Source: Saprospiraceae bacterium (lineage in GTDB: Bacteria > Bacteroidota > Bacteroidia > Chitinophagales > Saprospiraceae). Taken from it: a stretch of 64,000 bases of DNA. The stretch lies in NCBI GenBank assembly GCA_016715405.1, contig JADKAE010000011.1, positions 62,001-126,000 of the forward strand. Direction: 5' to 3'. The notes under the pieces were generated by a model. It had not been told where the DNA came from and did not search any database. It saw only the letters and a program-made list of their open reading frames with translations. Below are positions 34,946-46,143 of the stretch, one piece after another. Positions within the stretch are counted from its first letter, which is position 1; every line of letters starts with the position of its first letter. The position numbers and the translations under genes are program-made.

Positions 34946-35780
34946 ATGATGAAGGCAACATATAAGATGGCAAAAATACACATGCTTGCACTTTCCATGC
35001 TCGCGCTTACCTTCTTCAGATGCGCGCCCGATGATTTTCAAAAATTAGACGAAGGCAAGTGGCAGTTGACGTGGAGCGATGATTTCAACGGCAATGCCGG
35101 GCAATTGCCCGATGCCGCCAAGTGGACTTACGATATCGGTACCGGACAGGGCGGCTGGGGCAACCAGGAACTGCAATCCTACACGGATAGCCCTAATAAC
35201 GTTTCAATGGATGGCGAGGGCAACCTGGTTATCACTGCGATTCGCAACGGCAATAGTTTTACCTCGGCAAGGATTAACACAAAGGGTTTATTTACACAGC
35301 AATACGGCCGTTTTGAAGCCCGGCTCAAAACACCTTACGGGCCTGGGATTTGGCCGGCCTTCTGGATGCTTGGCGCTAATATCGAAACGGTTAATTGGCC
35401 GCAATGTGGCGAAATAGACATCATGGAACTGCGGGGCCAGGAACCGCATATCATCCACGGCACTATCCACGGGCCCGGTTATTCGGGGGGGCAACCCGAT
35501 TACCAAAGGTTATGCCCTGACCGATGCCAGGTTCGACACGGAATTCCACGTTTTCGCTATTGAATGGAACAGGGATAAAATTGACTTTTTTGTAGACGAT
35601 TTTCTGTACCAGCGCATTGAACGCGGCGATGCCCCTGGCGAGTGGGTATACGACCAGCCTTTTTTCATGATCCTCAATGTGGCGGTCGGCGGCAATTATG
35701 TGGGTTTCCCTACTGATGGAACGCCTTTCCCTCAAAAGATGACGATTGACTATGTGAGGGTTTATGAAAGCGCAAATTAA
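34946..35780 (+). CDS. GH16 endo-beta-1,3-glucanase (laminarinase)
   Basis: This secreted enzyme of about 277 residues has a hydrophobic N-terminus ending in a possible lipobox Cys (LALTFFRCAPDD). The GH16 core is clear: WSDDFNG, GWGNQELQSYT, GRFEARLKTPYGPGIWPAFW and the catalytic EIDIMELRG (about residue 155), where the two Glu are nucleophile and acid/base, with the Asp between. This active-site form is that of laminarinases, which cut internal beta-1,3-glucan bonds. A frame change in a G-run near 35490 hides the second half (DFFVDDFLYQRI; MILNVAVGGN; TIDYVRVYES), which stops at 35778-35780. It sits 9 bases after the binding lipoprotein. Confidence 0.9.
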
Positions 35781-35816
35781 ATAGATAGGTAGGTAGGTTG
35801 CCGTAAATCAGACAGG

Positions 35817-38800
35817 ATGATAGTAATGCATGAAAATGAGGGCTATCTCAAAATAGCCGATTTCGACACCATGCGCCCTTTTTTAATGAGTGTCGTGAGC
35901 GACTCCAATCACTGGATGTTCATCTCCAGCAATGGAGGGCTGAGTGCGGGGCGTAAAAACCCGGAATATGCCTTGTTTCCGTATTATACCGACGACAAGA
36001 TTACCGAGTCAGCCGATATCACAGGCAGCAAGTCCATTTTTCAGATACACGTAAAGGGCGATGTGCTGATTTGGGAGCCTTTTTCCGATCGCTATACGGA
36101 CAGGTACGCCCTCAGCCGAAACCTGTATAAAAGTATTTACGGCAACAAAATCATTTTTGAGGAAATCAACCACGACCTGGGACTGGTATTCAGGTACCAA
36201 TGGAATATGAGCAAGGCGTTTGGTTTTGTGAAAAAAGCCGAACTATTGAATACATCCGATAACGAATATAAAATAACGCTATTGGATGGTATTCAGAATA
36301 TCATGCCCTACGGCGTGCCCAGCGACCTGCAGCGCAGTACCAGCAATTTGGTGGATGCGTATAAAAGGAGTGAGTTGGAAAATTCCTCCGGGCTTGGAAT
36401 ATATGCGCTAAGCGCCATTATTGTAGACAAGGCCGAACCGAGCGAGGCGTTGAAAGCAATATCGCCTGGTCGATTGGGCTAAAAGAGCAGATTACCTATC
36501 TGCTTTTCGTCCAGTCAATTGCGGACATTCAGAAGGAAGCAAAAAATACAGAGCGAGTACGATGTGAAAGGCGAAAAAGGGGCGTATTTTATTTCGGCTG
36601 ATATTATGCTCAACGGCCATTCCAATAAAAAATGGTCTATCGTTGCCAATGTCAATCAAAACCATTCACAAATTGTCGCGCTTTGTCATCTTATTAAAAA
36701 TAAAACCGGCCTCGAAAAGCAATTGCAGGAGGATATAGACTCCGGCACGCAACAATTAATACAACTCGTTGCGAGCGCCGACGGACTGCAATTCACTTCC
36801 GATAAATTAAAAGATACCCGCCATTTTTCAAATGTGCTTTTCAATATTATGCGGGGCGGTGTATTTGACGATAATTACCGGATAGAAAAAAAGGATTTTG
36901 TCGGGCATCTCACCAAGTCCAATAAAGAGGTCGTAACCCGAAACGAGGTATTTCTAAGGGATTTAGAGGAAACATTTGACCAATCTGCGCTCAAGTCCCT
37001 GTTGCTGAAAAGCCAGGACAACGACTTAATCAGGCTTGGTATAGAGTACCTGCCCCTGAAATTCAGCCGCAGGCATGGCGACCCCAGCCGTCCCTGGAAT
37101 TATTTTTCCATCAATACCCAAAGCGAAACCGACGGGTCGAAAATATTGGATTACGAAGGCAACTGGCGCGATTTGTTCCAGAACTGGGAAGCCCTGGCTT
37201 GTTCCTATCCGGAATTTATCGAGGGCATGATATTCAAGTTTCTCAATGCGTCTACGTTCGATGGGTACAACCCCTACCGGGTCACCAAAGACGGATTCGA
37301 TTGGGAGACCATCGAACCCGACAACCCCTGGTCGTATATCGGATATTGGGGCGACCACCAGATTATTTACCTCCAGAAATTTCTGGAAATTATTGAAAAA
37401 TATCACCCCGGCGCCCTGCAGTCCTTTTTTGAAAAAAACTGGTTTGTATATGCCGCCGTCCCCTACATTATCAAACCTTATGACCAGCTCTTAGATAACC
37501 CTAAAGACACCATTGCTTTTGACCATAAGTGGGATGCTAATATCCGGGAACGACGTGAAAAATTGGGCGCCGACGGCGCACTCCTTACTGCCGGCGACAA
37601 GGAAATATACCATGTGAATTTTCTGGAAAAAATACTGGCGACAGTATTGGCGAAAAATATCAAACCTTATCCCCGAAGCCGGTATATGGATGAACACCCA
37701 GCGGCCCGAATGGAACGACGCTAATAATGCGTTGGTCGGCAATGGGGTTTCTATGGTGACACTGTATTACCTGCGCCGGTTTATGCGGTTTTTTCAGCAA
37801 ATGTTGGAGGGCTCGGATCTGGGAAAAGTGGATATTTCAATTGAATTGGCCGCTTGTTGCGATAGCATAAGCGAAACGCTGCAGGAATTCCGCCCCCTAT
37901 TGGCCAACCGCATTTCCGATGAAGACAAAAAACGCATCCTCGATGGGATGGGACAGGCGGCGTCCGAGTATCGGCAATATGTTTACCAGCATGGTTTTTC
38001 GGGTAAAAAAAGGAGCGCCTCCCTGGCGGGACTAAAAACATTCGCTCAATTGAGCCTGGATTTTATAGAACACGCCATCCGTGCCAATCAGCGCACAGAT
38101 AAACTATACCACGCCTACAACCTGATGACCGCCAGTGACACTGCAATTTCCATCTCGCATCTCGGCGAAATGCTGGAAGGGCAGGTGGCTGTTTTGAGTT
38201 CGGGTTATTTAAGCTCGAAAGAGGCACTGGAGGTACTGGACGCCTTAAAAAACAGCGCCTTGTTCCGCGAAGACCAGTATAGTTACCTGTTATACCCCAA
38301 CAAAAACCTGTCCGGTTTTTTGCAAAAAAATAGTATCCCGGAAGCCGACGCACAATCATCCGCGCTAATCACGCAAATGGCAAGCGACGGGGTTACATCG
38401 ATTATCGAACGCGATATGCAGGGCGCGTATCATTTTAATGGCAATTTCAAAAATGCCGCCGACCTGGATGCGGCCCTTAATGCGCTTTCCGAAACCAAAT
38501 ACAAAGAACTTGCAGGAAGAGACAGGGGGTTGTTGCTGGATATTTTCGAGAAAGTATTTAACCATAAATCATTTACAGGCAGGTCGGGTACCTTTTTCTC
38601 TTATGAGGGTTTGGGTTCTATTTATTGGCACATGGTATCCAAGTTACATTTGGCCGTGCAGGAATGTTGCCTGAAAGCTATTGCTGAAAATGCCGGTGCA
38701 AGCGTAATTGGCAAGTTATTGGAACACTATTACGAAATAGAAGCAGGTATCGGAGTACACAAATCACCGGAGCTCTACGGCGCATTTCCTACCGACCCCT

Positions 38801-39228
38801 ATTCGCACACGCCTCAGCATCGGGGCGCCCAGCAACCCGGTATGACCGGACAAGTGAAGGAAGATATCCTGGTGCGATTCGGTGAATTGGGCGTATTCGT
38901 AAAAGCGGGAAAATTGTCTTTCAACCCCTGCCTGCTGCGGAAATATGAATTTTCGGCCGAAACGCAAACCTTTGAATATGTGAATGTAAGGGGCAGGAAA
39001 ATACAGCTTTCATTGGATGCCGGCACGCTTTGTTTTACCTGTTGCCAAATTCCGGTGGTATATCGCATGCAGGATAAGCCGGGGGTGGAAGTCGTGATGG
39101 CCGATGGCAAATCACTGGTCTTCAATTCGCTGGAATTAGACGAAGAATCAAGCCGGCACATATTTCGACGAAGTGGAGTGGTGGAAAAAATATGGGTTTC
39201 CGTGCAGGAACAAATGCTTAGAACATGA
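35817..39228 (+). CDS. GH149-type beta-1,3-glucan phosphorylase (GH94-like)
   Basis: This protein of about 1,137 residues has no signal peptide and is likely cytosolic. The N-terminal beta-sandwich begins HWMFISSNGGLSAGRKN and ALFPYYTDDKI. The (alpha/alpha)6 region carries WNYFSINTQSETDGSKILDY, GYNPYRVTKDG and, around residue 632, WNDANNALVGNGVSMVTLYY, where the Asp matches the general acid of GH94-type phosphorylases. Length and these features fit GH149, which splits beta-1,3-oligoglucans with phosphate to glucose 1-phosphate. The family call is from memory and context (GH16, GH30 and GH17 neighbours); GH94 or GH161 are alternatives. Frame changes occur near 36445, 36540 and 37670. Its stop overlaps the start of the GH30 gene by four bases. 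Confidence 0.7.
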
Positions 39229-40705
39229 AAATACACACTACCTGTTTCATCATCATAATCCTTATGGCCGGCTGTGCAAAACCGACTACAATCGACGTGG
39301 ATATATATGAGACCTCCGAAAGCGGCAACAAACTTGCGAAGCTGACAGAATTCGACGTAGTCGAAGAAAAAGTGCAAATTCAACTGTTGCCCGATGAGAA
39401 ATTTCAGACCATCGTCGGGTTCGGCGGGTCTTTCACCGAGGCTTCCGCCCACCTCCTCAATCAGTTGGGCCGCGAGAACCGGTCCAAAATATTGGAAGCC
39501 TATTTCGGAGAGTCGGGCGCAAAATATTCATTGACCCGCACGCATATCAACTCCTGCGATTTTTCACTGGGCAACTATTCCTACGCACCGGTGGAGGGTG
39601 ATACGCAGTTGACGCATTTTTCTATTGAGGAAGACCAGGACGATATTATCCCGATGATTAAAGATGCCATGGCTATTTCAAAAGAGGGTTTTAATATCAT
39701 TTCGTCGCCCTGGACCGCACCCCCCTGGATGAAAGACAACAAGGATTGGCGGGGCGGCAAACTGTTGCCCGAATATTACGACACCTGGGCTTTGTTTTTT
39801 TCGAAATATCTGGACGCGTACCGCGCACAAGGCATTGATATATGGGGGGTTACAGTAGAAAACGAACCTCTCGGAAATGACAGCAACTGGGAAAGCATGC
39901 ATTATACGCCGCAAGAGATGAGCGCTTTCGTGAAAAATCATTTGGGCCCAAAATTGAAAGCGGATGGGCGCCAGGTGAAGATATTGGGTTTTGACCAAAA
40001 CCGGGACGCAGAACTGAAGAAATGGGTGGATGTCATGTTTGGGGATGAGGGGGCAGGCGAATATTTCGACGGCACGGCTGTGCACTGGTATGCCAGCACT
40101 TACGATTATTTTCCTGATGCCCTGCAATACGTCCACCAAAAAGCGCCCGACAAACTAATCATACAATCGGAGGCGTGTATAGACGCCGAGGTGCCCCACT
40201 GGAAAGACGATGCCTGGTACTGGTCGAAAGAAGCCACTGACTGGGGCTGGGATTGGGCGCCGGAAGATCAAAAACACCTGCACCCCAAATATGTCCCTGT
40301 TTTTCGGTATGCCCGCGACATCATCGGCTGCCTCAATAACCGGGTGCATGGCTGGGTAGACTGGAACATGGTGCTGGACCGGCAGGGCGGTCCTAATTGG
40401 GCGAAAAACTGGTGTGTGGCTCCGGTTATTGTCGATCCCGAAAAAGACGAGGTCTATTTCACCCCCTTGTATTACACCCTGTCTCACTTCAGCCGGTTCA
40501 TCAGGCCGGGTGCTGTCCGAATCGGATTCCAAACACTGACGAAGAACTCATGGCAACCGCCGTTCAAAACCCCGACGGCAGTATTGCGGTGGTGTTGTTT
40601 AACCCCGGTGAAAAAGCCAGGGGAATAAAGCTTTCATTGGGTGAAAAATCCAAGGAATTTTCGATTAAAGGAAAGGCTATTCAAACCGTTGTCGTGTCAT
40701 TGTAA
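39225..40705 (+). CDS. GH30 beta-glucosidase/glucanase lipoprotein
   Basis: This enzyme of about 493 residues starts MKIHTTCFIIIILMAGCAK, a lipoprotein signal with lipobox MAGC. The GH30 fold is clear: QTIVGFGGSFTEASAH, YSLTRTHINSCDFS, SSPWTAPPWMKDN, the acid/base Glu in VTVENEPLG (about residue 212) and the nucleophile Glu in IQSEACID (about residue 313). These fit subfamilies 1 or 3, which act on glucosylceramide-like or beta-1,6/beta-1,3-glucan links. Here, trimming side branches of laminarin is likely. A frame change near 40530 moves the last 55 residues (AVQNPDGSIAVVLFNPGEKA) into another frame. Confidence 0.9.
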
Positions 40706-40745
40706 TAAACGCGAATACTTATTTTCCATCTAAAACCAACACGAG

Positions 40746-42174
40746 ATGTCAAAGTACGAAACACCGCTTAAAAACAGGGTTCCTCTGGTGCAAAAAGCCG
40801 CTTTTGGGGCCGGGCACCTGGTCAATAACTTATTCCCGGGCTCCCTGGGCGTTTTTATGTTCTTTTTGCTGACGGCCTTTGGCATGGATCCTTTTTTGGC
40901 GGGTTTGTTGGGCGGCTTGCCCCGAATATACGATGCCATTACCGATCCGATTATGGGTTATATTTCAGACAATACCGTTTCCCGGTGGGGGCGTCGGAAG
41001 CCGTATATTTTCATCGGCGCCATATTTGCCGGTATCACGTTTATCGTGTTGTGGCAACTCAATCCGGAAAACTCACAGACCTACAATTTCTGGTATTTCC
41101 TGATTTTTTCCCTGGTATTCCTGACTGGCAATACCATGTTCTCCACGCCGCTTATCGGGCTGGGTTACGAGATGACATTTGACTACAATGAACGCACCCG
41201 TCTGATGGGTTTTTCACAAACTATCGGACAGATAGCCTGGATGATAGTGCCGTGGTTTTGGGTACTCATAGCCGACCCGGATTTGTTTGCGACACAGGCG
41301 GAGGGCGTCCGTAAACTTTCCATTGTAGTGGGGGTTTCCTGTATGATATTGGGAATTATGCCGGCTTTATTTTGCAAGGAAGTAGACCAGGCTAACCTCA
41401 CCAACCGGGATGAACTCACGCTGAAAAACATAGCCAAGAATTTCAAGAGTTTGCTAAAGAATATGGTGCTCATTTTTAAAAATGTACCCTTCGTGCGGTT
41501 GTGCGGCGCCACATTCCTGGTGTTCAACGGCTTTCAAATGGTGGCATCTTTCAGTTATTTTATCATTGTCTTTTACATGTTCAAAGGCGACTATGACAAC
41601 GCCGGCACATGGCCGGCCTGGTTCTCAACGGTCAGCGCCTTGGCCACCGCTTTTGATCATCCCGGCCATTACCTGGATGTCGAACAAATGGGGCAAAAGG
41701 AAAGCATTCATTGTCTCCACGGCTATTTCAATGGTGGGATACAGTTTAAAATGGTGGGGATTCAACCCCGATAATCCATGGATGATCTTCATGCCGATTC
41801 CGTTGATTGTTTTCGGTATAGGCGGTCTTTTTACCCTGATGATGAGCATGACGGCGGATGTTTGTGATTTAGATGAACTCAACAACGGCATGCCCAGAAA
41901 AGAAGGCACTTTCGGAGCCATCTATTGGTGGATGGTTAAGTTGGGGCAGGGGCTCGCCCTGGTATTGGGCGGTTTGGTGCTGAAACTGGTGGGTTTTGAC
42001 CAAAATATAGGCGTGCAAGCAGCGGAAACGCTTACCCGGCTACGTCGGGCCGATATTCTCGTGCCTGCTACTACGGCGGGGCTGGCTATATGGGTGATGT
42101 GGGGGTATGACTTGTCGGAAGAGAAGGCCAAGAAAATCAAAGATGAATTGGTTTCAAGACGGGGAGAGCTGTAA
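40746..42174 (+). CDS. GPH-family (MelB-like) sugar transporter
   Basis: This is a 12-helix inner-membrane symporter of about 476 residues in the glycoside-pentoside-hexuronide branch of MFS. Signs are FGAGHLVNNLFPGSLG, DPIMGYISDNTVSRWGRRKPY (the loop between helices 2 and 3), NERTRLMGFSQTIGQIAW and, late, ADVCDLDELNNGMPRKEGTF. It should import small glucan fragments across the inner membrane for the phosphorylase. A frame change near 41650 splits it. It is the only transporter in the glucan locus. Confidence 0.88.
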
Positions 42175-42281
42175 CGATGTAGCTGTTTAGAGGGTTTAGT
42201 GCCTTCGGCAGTTTAGTAGAGTTTAGTAAAGCTAGTAGCGTTGTTAAAAATTACCATTCAGTCATATTTAATTTATTTACT

Positions 42282-43202
42282 ATGTCATTCAGGGCAGAAA
42301 AATATATGAGCTTCAAGGAGTCGGGTCTGACGCCTAAAGAAAGCTTTTATGACGATAAATCTGATGTAGACATCCAGGGGTTGTTCCTGGAAGTATTGCA
42401 TGGCGGTGTGCACGGGTTCTGTTTCAGCCTTTATGAAGATGGCCAAAAACCCGGCGATATCATTACCGCTCCGCAAATCAGAAGGCGGATACAGCTGTTA
42501 AAACCCTATTCCCAATGGGTGCGGTCGTTTTCCTGCATCGAGGGGAATGAATTAATTCCCCAAATCGCCAAAGAATCAGGGATGAAGACGCTGGTAGGCG
42601 CCTGGATTGGCAATGACGAAGACAAAAACCGGCAGGAAATCGAAAACCTTATTCAGTTGGCAAAAGACGGCTTTGTCGATATAGCAGCAGTGGGCAATGA
42701 AGTGCTTTACAGAAAAGAACTATCGGAACAAGAACTCATTGAACGCATTTTACATGTAAAAGAAGCCATTCCCAACGTGCCGGTCGGCTATGTGGATGCC
42801 TACTACGAATTTGTGAAGCGACCGGCTATAGCCGAAGCCTGCGATGTGATTTTGTGCAATTGTTATCCGTATTGGGAAGGCACGGAATTCAGGTATTCGC
42901 TCCCGCATATGCAACAAATGTATCATCAGGCGCTTCATGCCGGAAAAGGGAAGAAGGTCATCATAACGGAAACCGGCTGGCCAAGCCAGGGCGAAAGCCT
43001 GGGCAATGCCGTGCCGTCTACAATGAATGCCATGAAATATTTTATCAATACCCAACTATGGGCCATGGATGAAAATGTGGAGGTCTTTTATTTCTCCTCA
43101 TTCGACGAGTCCTGGAAGGTAGGCGCCGAAGGCGAAGTAGGCGCCTATTGGGGAATTTGGGATAAAAATGAAAAACTAAAATTCGGGAATGAATACATTT
43201 AA
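42282..43202 (+). CDS. GH17-like beta-1,3-glucan hydrolase, copy A
   Basis: This 306-residue (beta/alpha)8 enzyme has the GH17 acid/base Glu in AAVGNEVLYR (about residue 138) and the nucleophile Glu in IITETGWPSQGE (about residue 228), plus FDESWKVGAEGEVGAYWGIWD near the end. No signal peptide is seen, so it may act in the cytosol or leave by another route. GH17 enzymes of bacteria cut or transfer beta-1,3-glucan chains. It overlaps the next GH17 gene by 14 bases, so the two should be translated together. Confidence 0.85.
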   Translation: MSFRAEKYMSFKESGLTPKESFYDDKSDVDIQGLFLEVLHGGVHGFCFSLYEDGQKPGDIITAPQIRRRIQLLKPYSQWVRSFSCIEGNELIPQIAKESGMKTLVGAWIGNDEDKNRQEIENLIQLAKDGFVDIAAVGNEVLYRKELSEQELIERILHVKEAIPNVPVGYVDAYYEFVKRPAIAEACDVILCNCYPYWEGTEFRYSLPHMQQMYHQALHAGKGKKVIITETGWPSQGESLGNAVPSTMNAMKYFINTQLWAMDENVEVFYFSSFDESWKVGAEGEVGAYWGIWDKNEKLKFGNEYI

Positions 43203-44118
43203 AGCCCTGAAAATCAACCCGGGCAGCGCAATTTGTTATTCCGGTTTTAGGGAAGGCCAGTATCCCGGCGGGGTGTATCCCGGTTATGCGGAAATCAGGG
43301 AGGATCTAATGCTGCTTCATGGGCATTGGAAATATCTGCGGCTATTTGACTGCGACCTACACGCTGAGACCGTGTTGGAGGTGATTAAAAATGACGGGTT
43401 GGATTTCCAATTGATGCTCAGCGCTTATATCAACGCTGAAATGAACAATTTTAATTGTCCCTGGGGCGGCGGGGTGTATTCAGAGGAACAACTGGAGCAA
43501 AACTGTGCGGAAAATCAAAGAAAAATAAATCATCTGATTACGCTGGCCAACCAACACCCCGATATCGTTTTTTCGCTTTCGGTGGGCAACGAGGCCTGCG
43601 TGGAGTGGACCGACCACTATGTGCCGGAAATCAAAGTGCGGGATTATGTGCGGCAAGTGCGTGCAAAAGCAAAGCAGCCGGTCACTTTTTGCGAAAATTA
43701 TGCGCCCTGGCTCTCCAGGTTGAAAACGTTAGCCGAAGAAGTGGATTTCATTTCAATACATACCTATCCGGTTTGGGAATACAAACATATCGGAGAGTCG
43801 CTCGATTACACTAAGGAAAATTACTATTCGGTGGCGGAAAAATACCCGCACAAGCCGGTAGTTATTACGGAAGCCGGTTGGGCTACTAACTCCAACGGTA
43901 GGGGCATCGACCCCGGCAATGTGAATGAAGGTTATCAGCAAACCTATTACGAATTGCTGATGGAATGGACCGAACGGGAAAATATCCTCTGTTTCTTCTT
44001 TGAGGCGTTTGACGAGTCCTGGAAAGGCTCGCCCGAACCGCTGGAACCCGAAAAACACTGGGGGCTGTTTAAAATTGACAGAACCCCCAAACTGGCTGTG
44101 AAGCATATTGCATCATGA
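43189..44118 (+). CDS. GH17-like beta-1,3-glucan hydrolase, copy B
   Basis: This 309-residue paralogue of the preceding gene has the acid/base Glu in SVGNEACVEW (about residue 132) and the nucleophile Glu in VITEAGWATNSNG (about residue 226), with FFEAFDESWKGSPEPLEPEKHWGLF near the end. It too lacks a signal peptide. The two copies are diverged enough to suggest different product lengths or an exo/endo or transglycosylase split; which is which cannot be read from the sequence. Confidence 0.85.
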   Translation: MNTFKALKINPGSAICYSGFREGQYPGGVYPGYAEIREDLMLLHGHWKYLRLFDCDLHAETVLEVIKNDGLDFQLMLSAYINAEMNNFNCPWGGGVYSEEQLEQNCAENQRKINHLITLANQHPDIVFSLSVGNEACVEWTDHYVPEIKVRDYVRQVRAKAKQPVTFCENYAPWLSRLKTLAEEVDFISIHTYPVWEYKHIGESLDYTKENYYSVAEKYPHKPVVITEAGWATNSNGRGIDPGNVNEGYQQTYYELLMEWTERENILCFFFEAFDESWKGSPEPLEPEKHWGLFKIDRTPKLAVKHIAS

Positions 44119-44167
44119 TTCGCCTGAAAATACACTTTCAAATAGTTGTACCAAAAATTTCTTAATT

Positions 44168-46010
44168 ATGAAAAATTTTTACGTTTGCGCTGTTGATGCT
44201 GATGTCATCAGCGGCTTTTGCTCAAAATGCCCCGATTAATTTTGAGACGGGCGGCCAGGGGTCTGACTGGACCTGGGCCGTTTTTGAAAACGCCACCAAT
44301 CCACCCTTGGAAATTGTGGTTAATCCCGACCCCAGCGGTATAAATACATCCGCCACTGTCGCCAAATATACGGCGCTCCAAAGCGGTAACCCCTGGGCGG
44401 GCTGCGAATCTATGCACGGCGCCGACCTCGGCCCGTTCGTGTTGGACGCCACCAATTCTATCGTCAAAATCATGGTGTGGAAGTCCGTGATAAGCGATGT
44501 GGGCATCAAGTTCGCCTCCCCAACCGGCTGGGCGCAGCCGGAAATCAAAGTAGCCAACACCTTGATCAACCAATGGGAAGAGCTTACTTTCGATTTCTCC
44601 AGCTACATCAACCCTCCCGCCGGCGAAGGCCAGTTGGACCAATTCATTTTCTTCCCCGATTTCAACCTGGCCGGCAGAACACAGGACAACATCGTCTATT
44701 TTGACAATGTTACCTTTAGCACAGGGGGAGGCCCCGCCGCTGAACCAACAGTGGCAGCGCCCACGCCCACCGAACCCGCAGCAAGCGTGATCTCCCTGTT
44801 TAGCGAGACTTACACCAACGTGACGGTGGATACCTGGCTGACCCCGTGGTCGGCTGCTACGCTACAAGATGTCGCCATTCAGGGCAACCCGACGAAGAAA
44901 TATTCCGCACTCAACTTTGCGGGTATCGAGACTATTGCCAATCAGTTGGATATCAATGATATGACGCATTTCCACATTGATGTATGGTCGGCGGACTTTA
45001 CATTTTTTGGCGTCAAACTGGTAGATTTCGGCGCCGACGGCGCTTTCGGCGGCGGCGACGATGTGGAGCATCAGGTCAATTTCGATATGCCCGCACAAAG
45101 CCAATGGGTAAGCCTCGATATACCGCTGAGCGACTTTACCGGTTTGACGACCAGATCCAACATTGCCCAGTATATATTGGTAGGCCAGCCCACCGGTACG
45201 AATACGGTATTTGTAGACAATGTGTATTTCTACGAAGGCGGCAGCGCGCCTTTAGAACCTGCGACAGCAGCACCCACGCCCACCGTACCCGCAGCTAATG
45301 TGATTTCGATGTTTAGCGACGCATACACCAATGTGCCTGTGGATACCTGGCGTACTTCGTGGTCGTCTGCCACGCTGGAAGATATCACCATACAAGGCAA
45401 TCCGACGAAGAAATATTCCCAACTCGATTTCGTGGGCATCGAAACCGTGGCCAACCAGATAGATGCCACCGGAATGAAGTATTTCCATATTGACGTGTGG
45501 TCGGCTGACTTCATATTCTTTGGCGTCAAATTGGTAGATTTCGGCGCCGACGGCGCTTTCGGCGGCGGCGACGATGTAGAGCATCAGATCAATTTCAATG
45601 CGCCCGCACAAGGCCAGTGGAATACTTATGACATACTGCTGAGCGACTTTACCGGATTGACTACAAGAGAACACATAGCTCAGTATATATTGGTAGGCCA
45701 GCCCACCGGGATGAATACGATTTTTGTAGACAATGTGTATTTCTACAACGACGCCACCAGCGTCAACTCACCCAACGCCGACCTCAACAGGGTTAATGTT
45801 TTCCCCAATCCTGTAAAGTCTGGCGCGCAGGTTCAGTTGAGTGCTCCCGCTGTGCAGGTGGAAATATTCGACTTCACCGGAAAATTGGTCATGTCGTCGC
45901 AGAACGTTTCTGTTATTGATACACAAAATCTGAACAGAAAGGGCGCCTACGTTGTTAGAATGCTTCTCGATAACGGCGCGATTCAAACCAACAAACTTAT
46001 TGTGCATTGA
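44168..46010 (+). CDS. Secreted glucan-binding-like protein with T9SS sorting domain
   Basis: This protein of about 613 residues starts at 44168; the signal peptide (MKNF, then TFALLMLMSSAAFAQN) is interrupted by a frame change in an A/T run near 44180. Module 1 (residues about 12-185) is a beta-sandwich like carbohydrate-binding modules (WAGCESMHGADLG; ELTFDFSSYINPP). Two near-identical modules follow (both with KLVDFGADGAFGGGDDVEHQ), each after an Ala/Pro/Thr linker. The last 80 residues are a type IX secretion sorting domain (NVFPNPVKSGAQVQLSAP; VRMLLDNGAIQTNKLIVH). It has no catalytic motif. It most likely holds glucan at the cell surface. Confidence 0.78.
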
Positions 46011-46018
46011 GTTGGTTG

Positions 46019-46067
46019 TCTGTTCTCTGTTCTCTGTTCTCTGTTCTCTGTTCTCTGTTCTCTGTTC
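46019..46067. repeat. Tandem heptamer repeat (TCTCTGT)
   Basis: About seven head-to-tail copies of TCTCTGT lie between the T9SS protein and the regulator gene. Related TCTGTTCTCTGTTATCTG phrases occur at about 29535-29565. Confidence 0.85.
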
Positions 46068-46143
46068 AGTTTAACAGGCAAAGGTAAGGAACGGATAACG
46101 GAGAACGGAGAACCGACAACCCACAACTCACAACAACTGACAA

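Noticed and set aside
44168..46010. Glycoside hydrolase activity for the T9SS protein
   Set aside because: The sequence holds only beta-sandwich modules with no pair of catalytic acids, so a binding role fits better.
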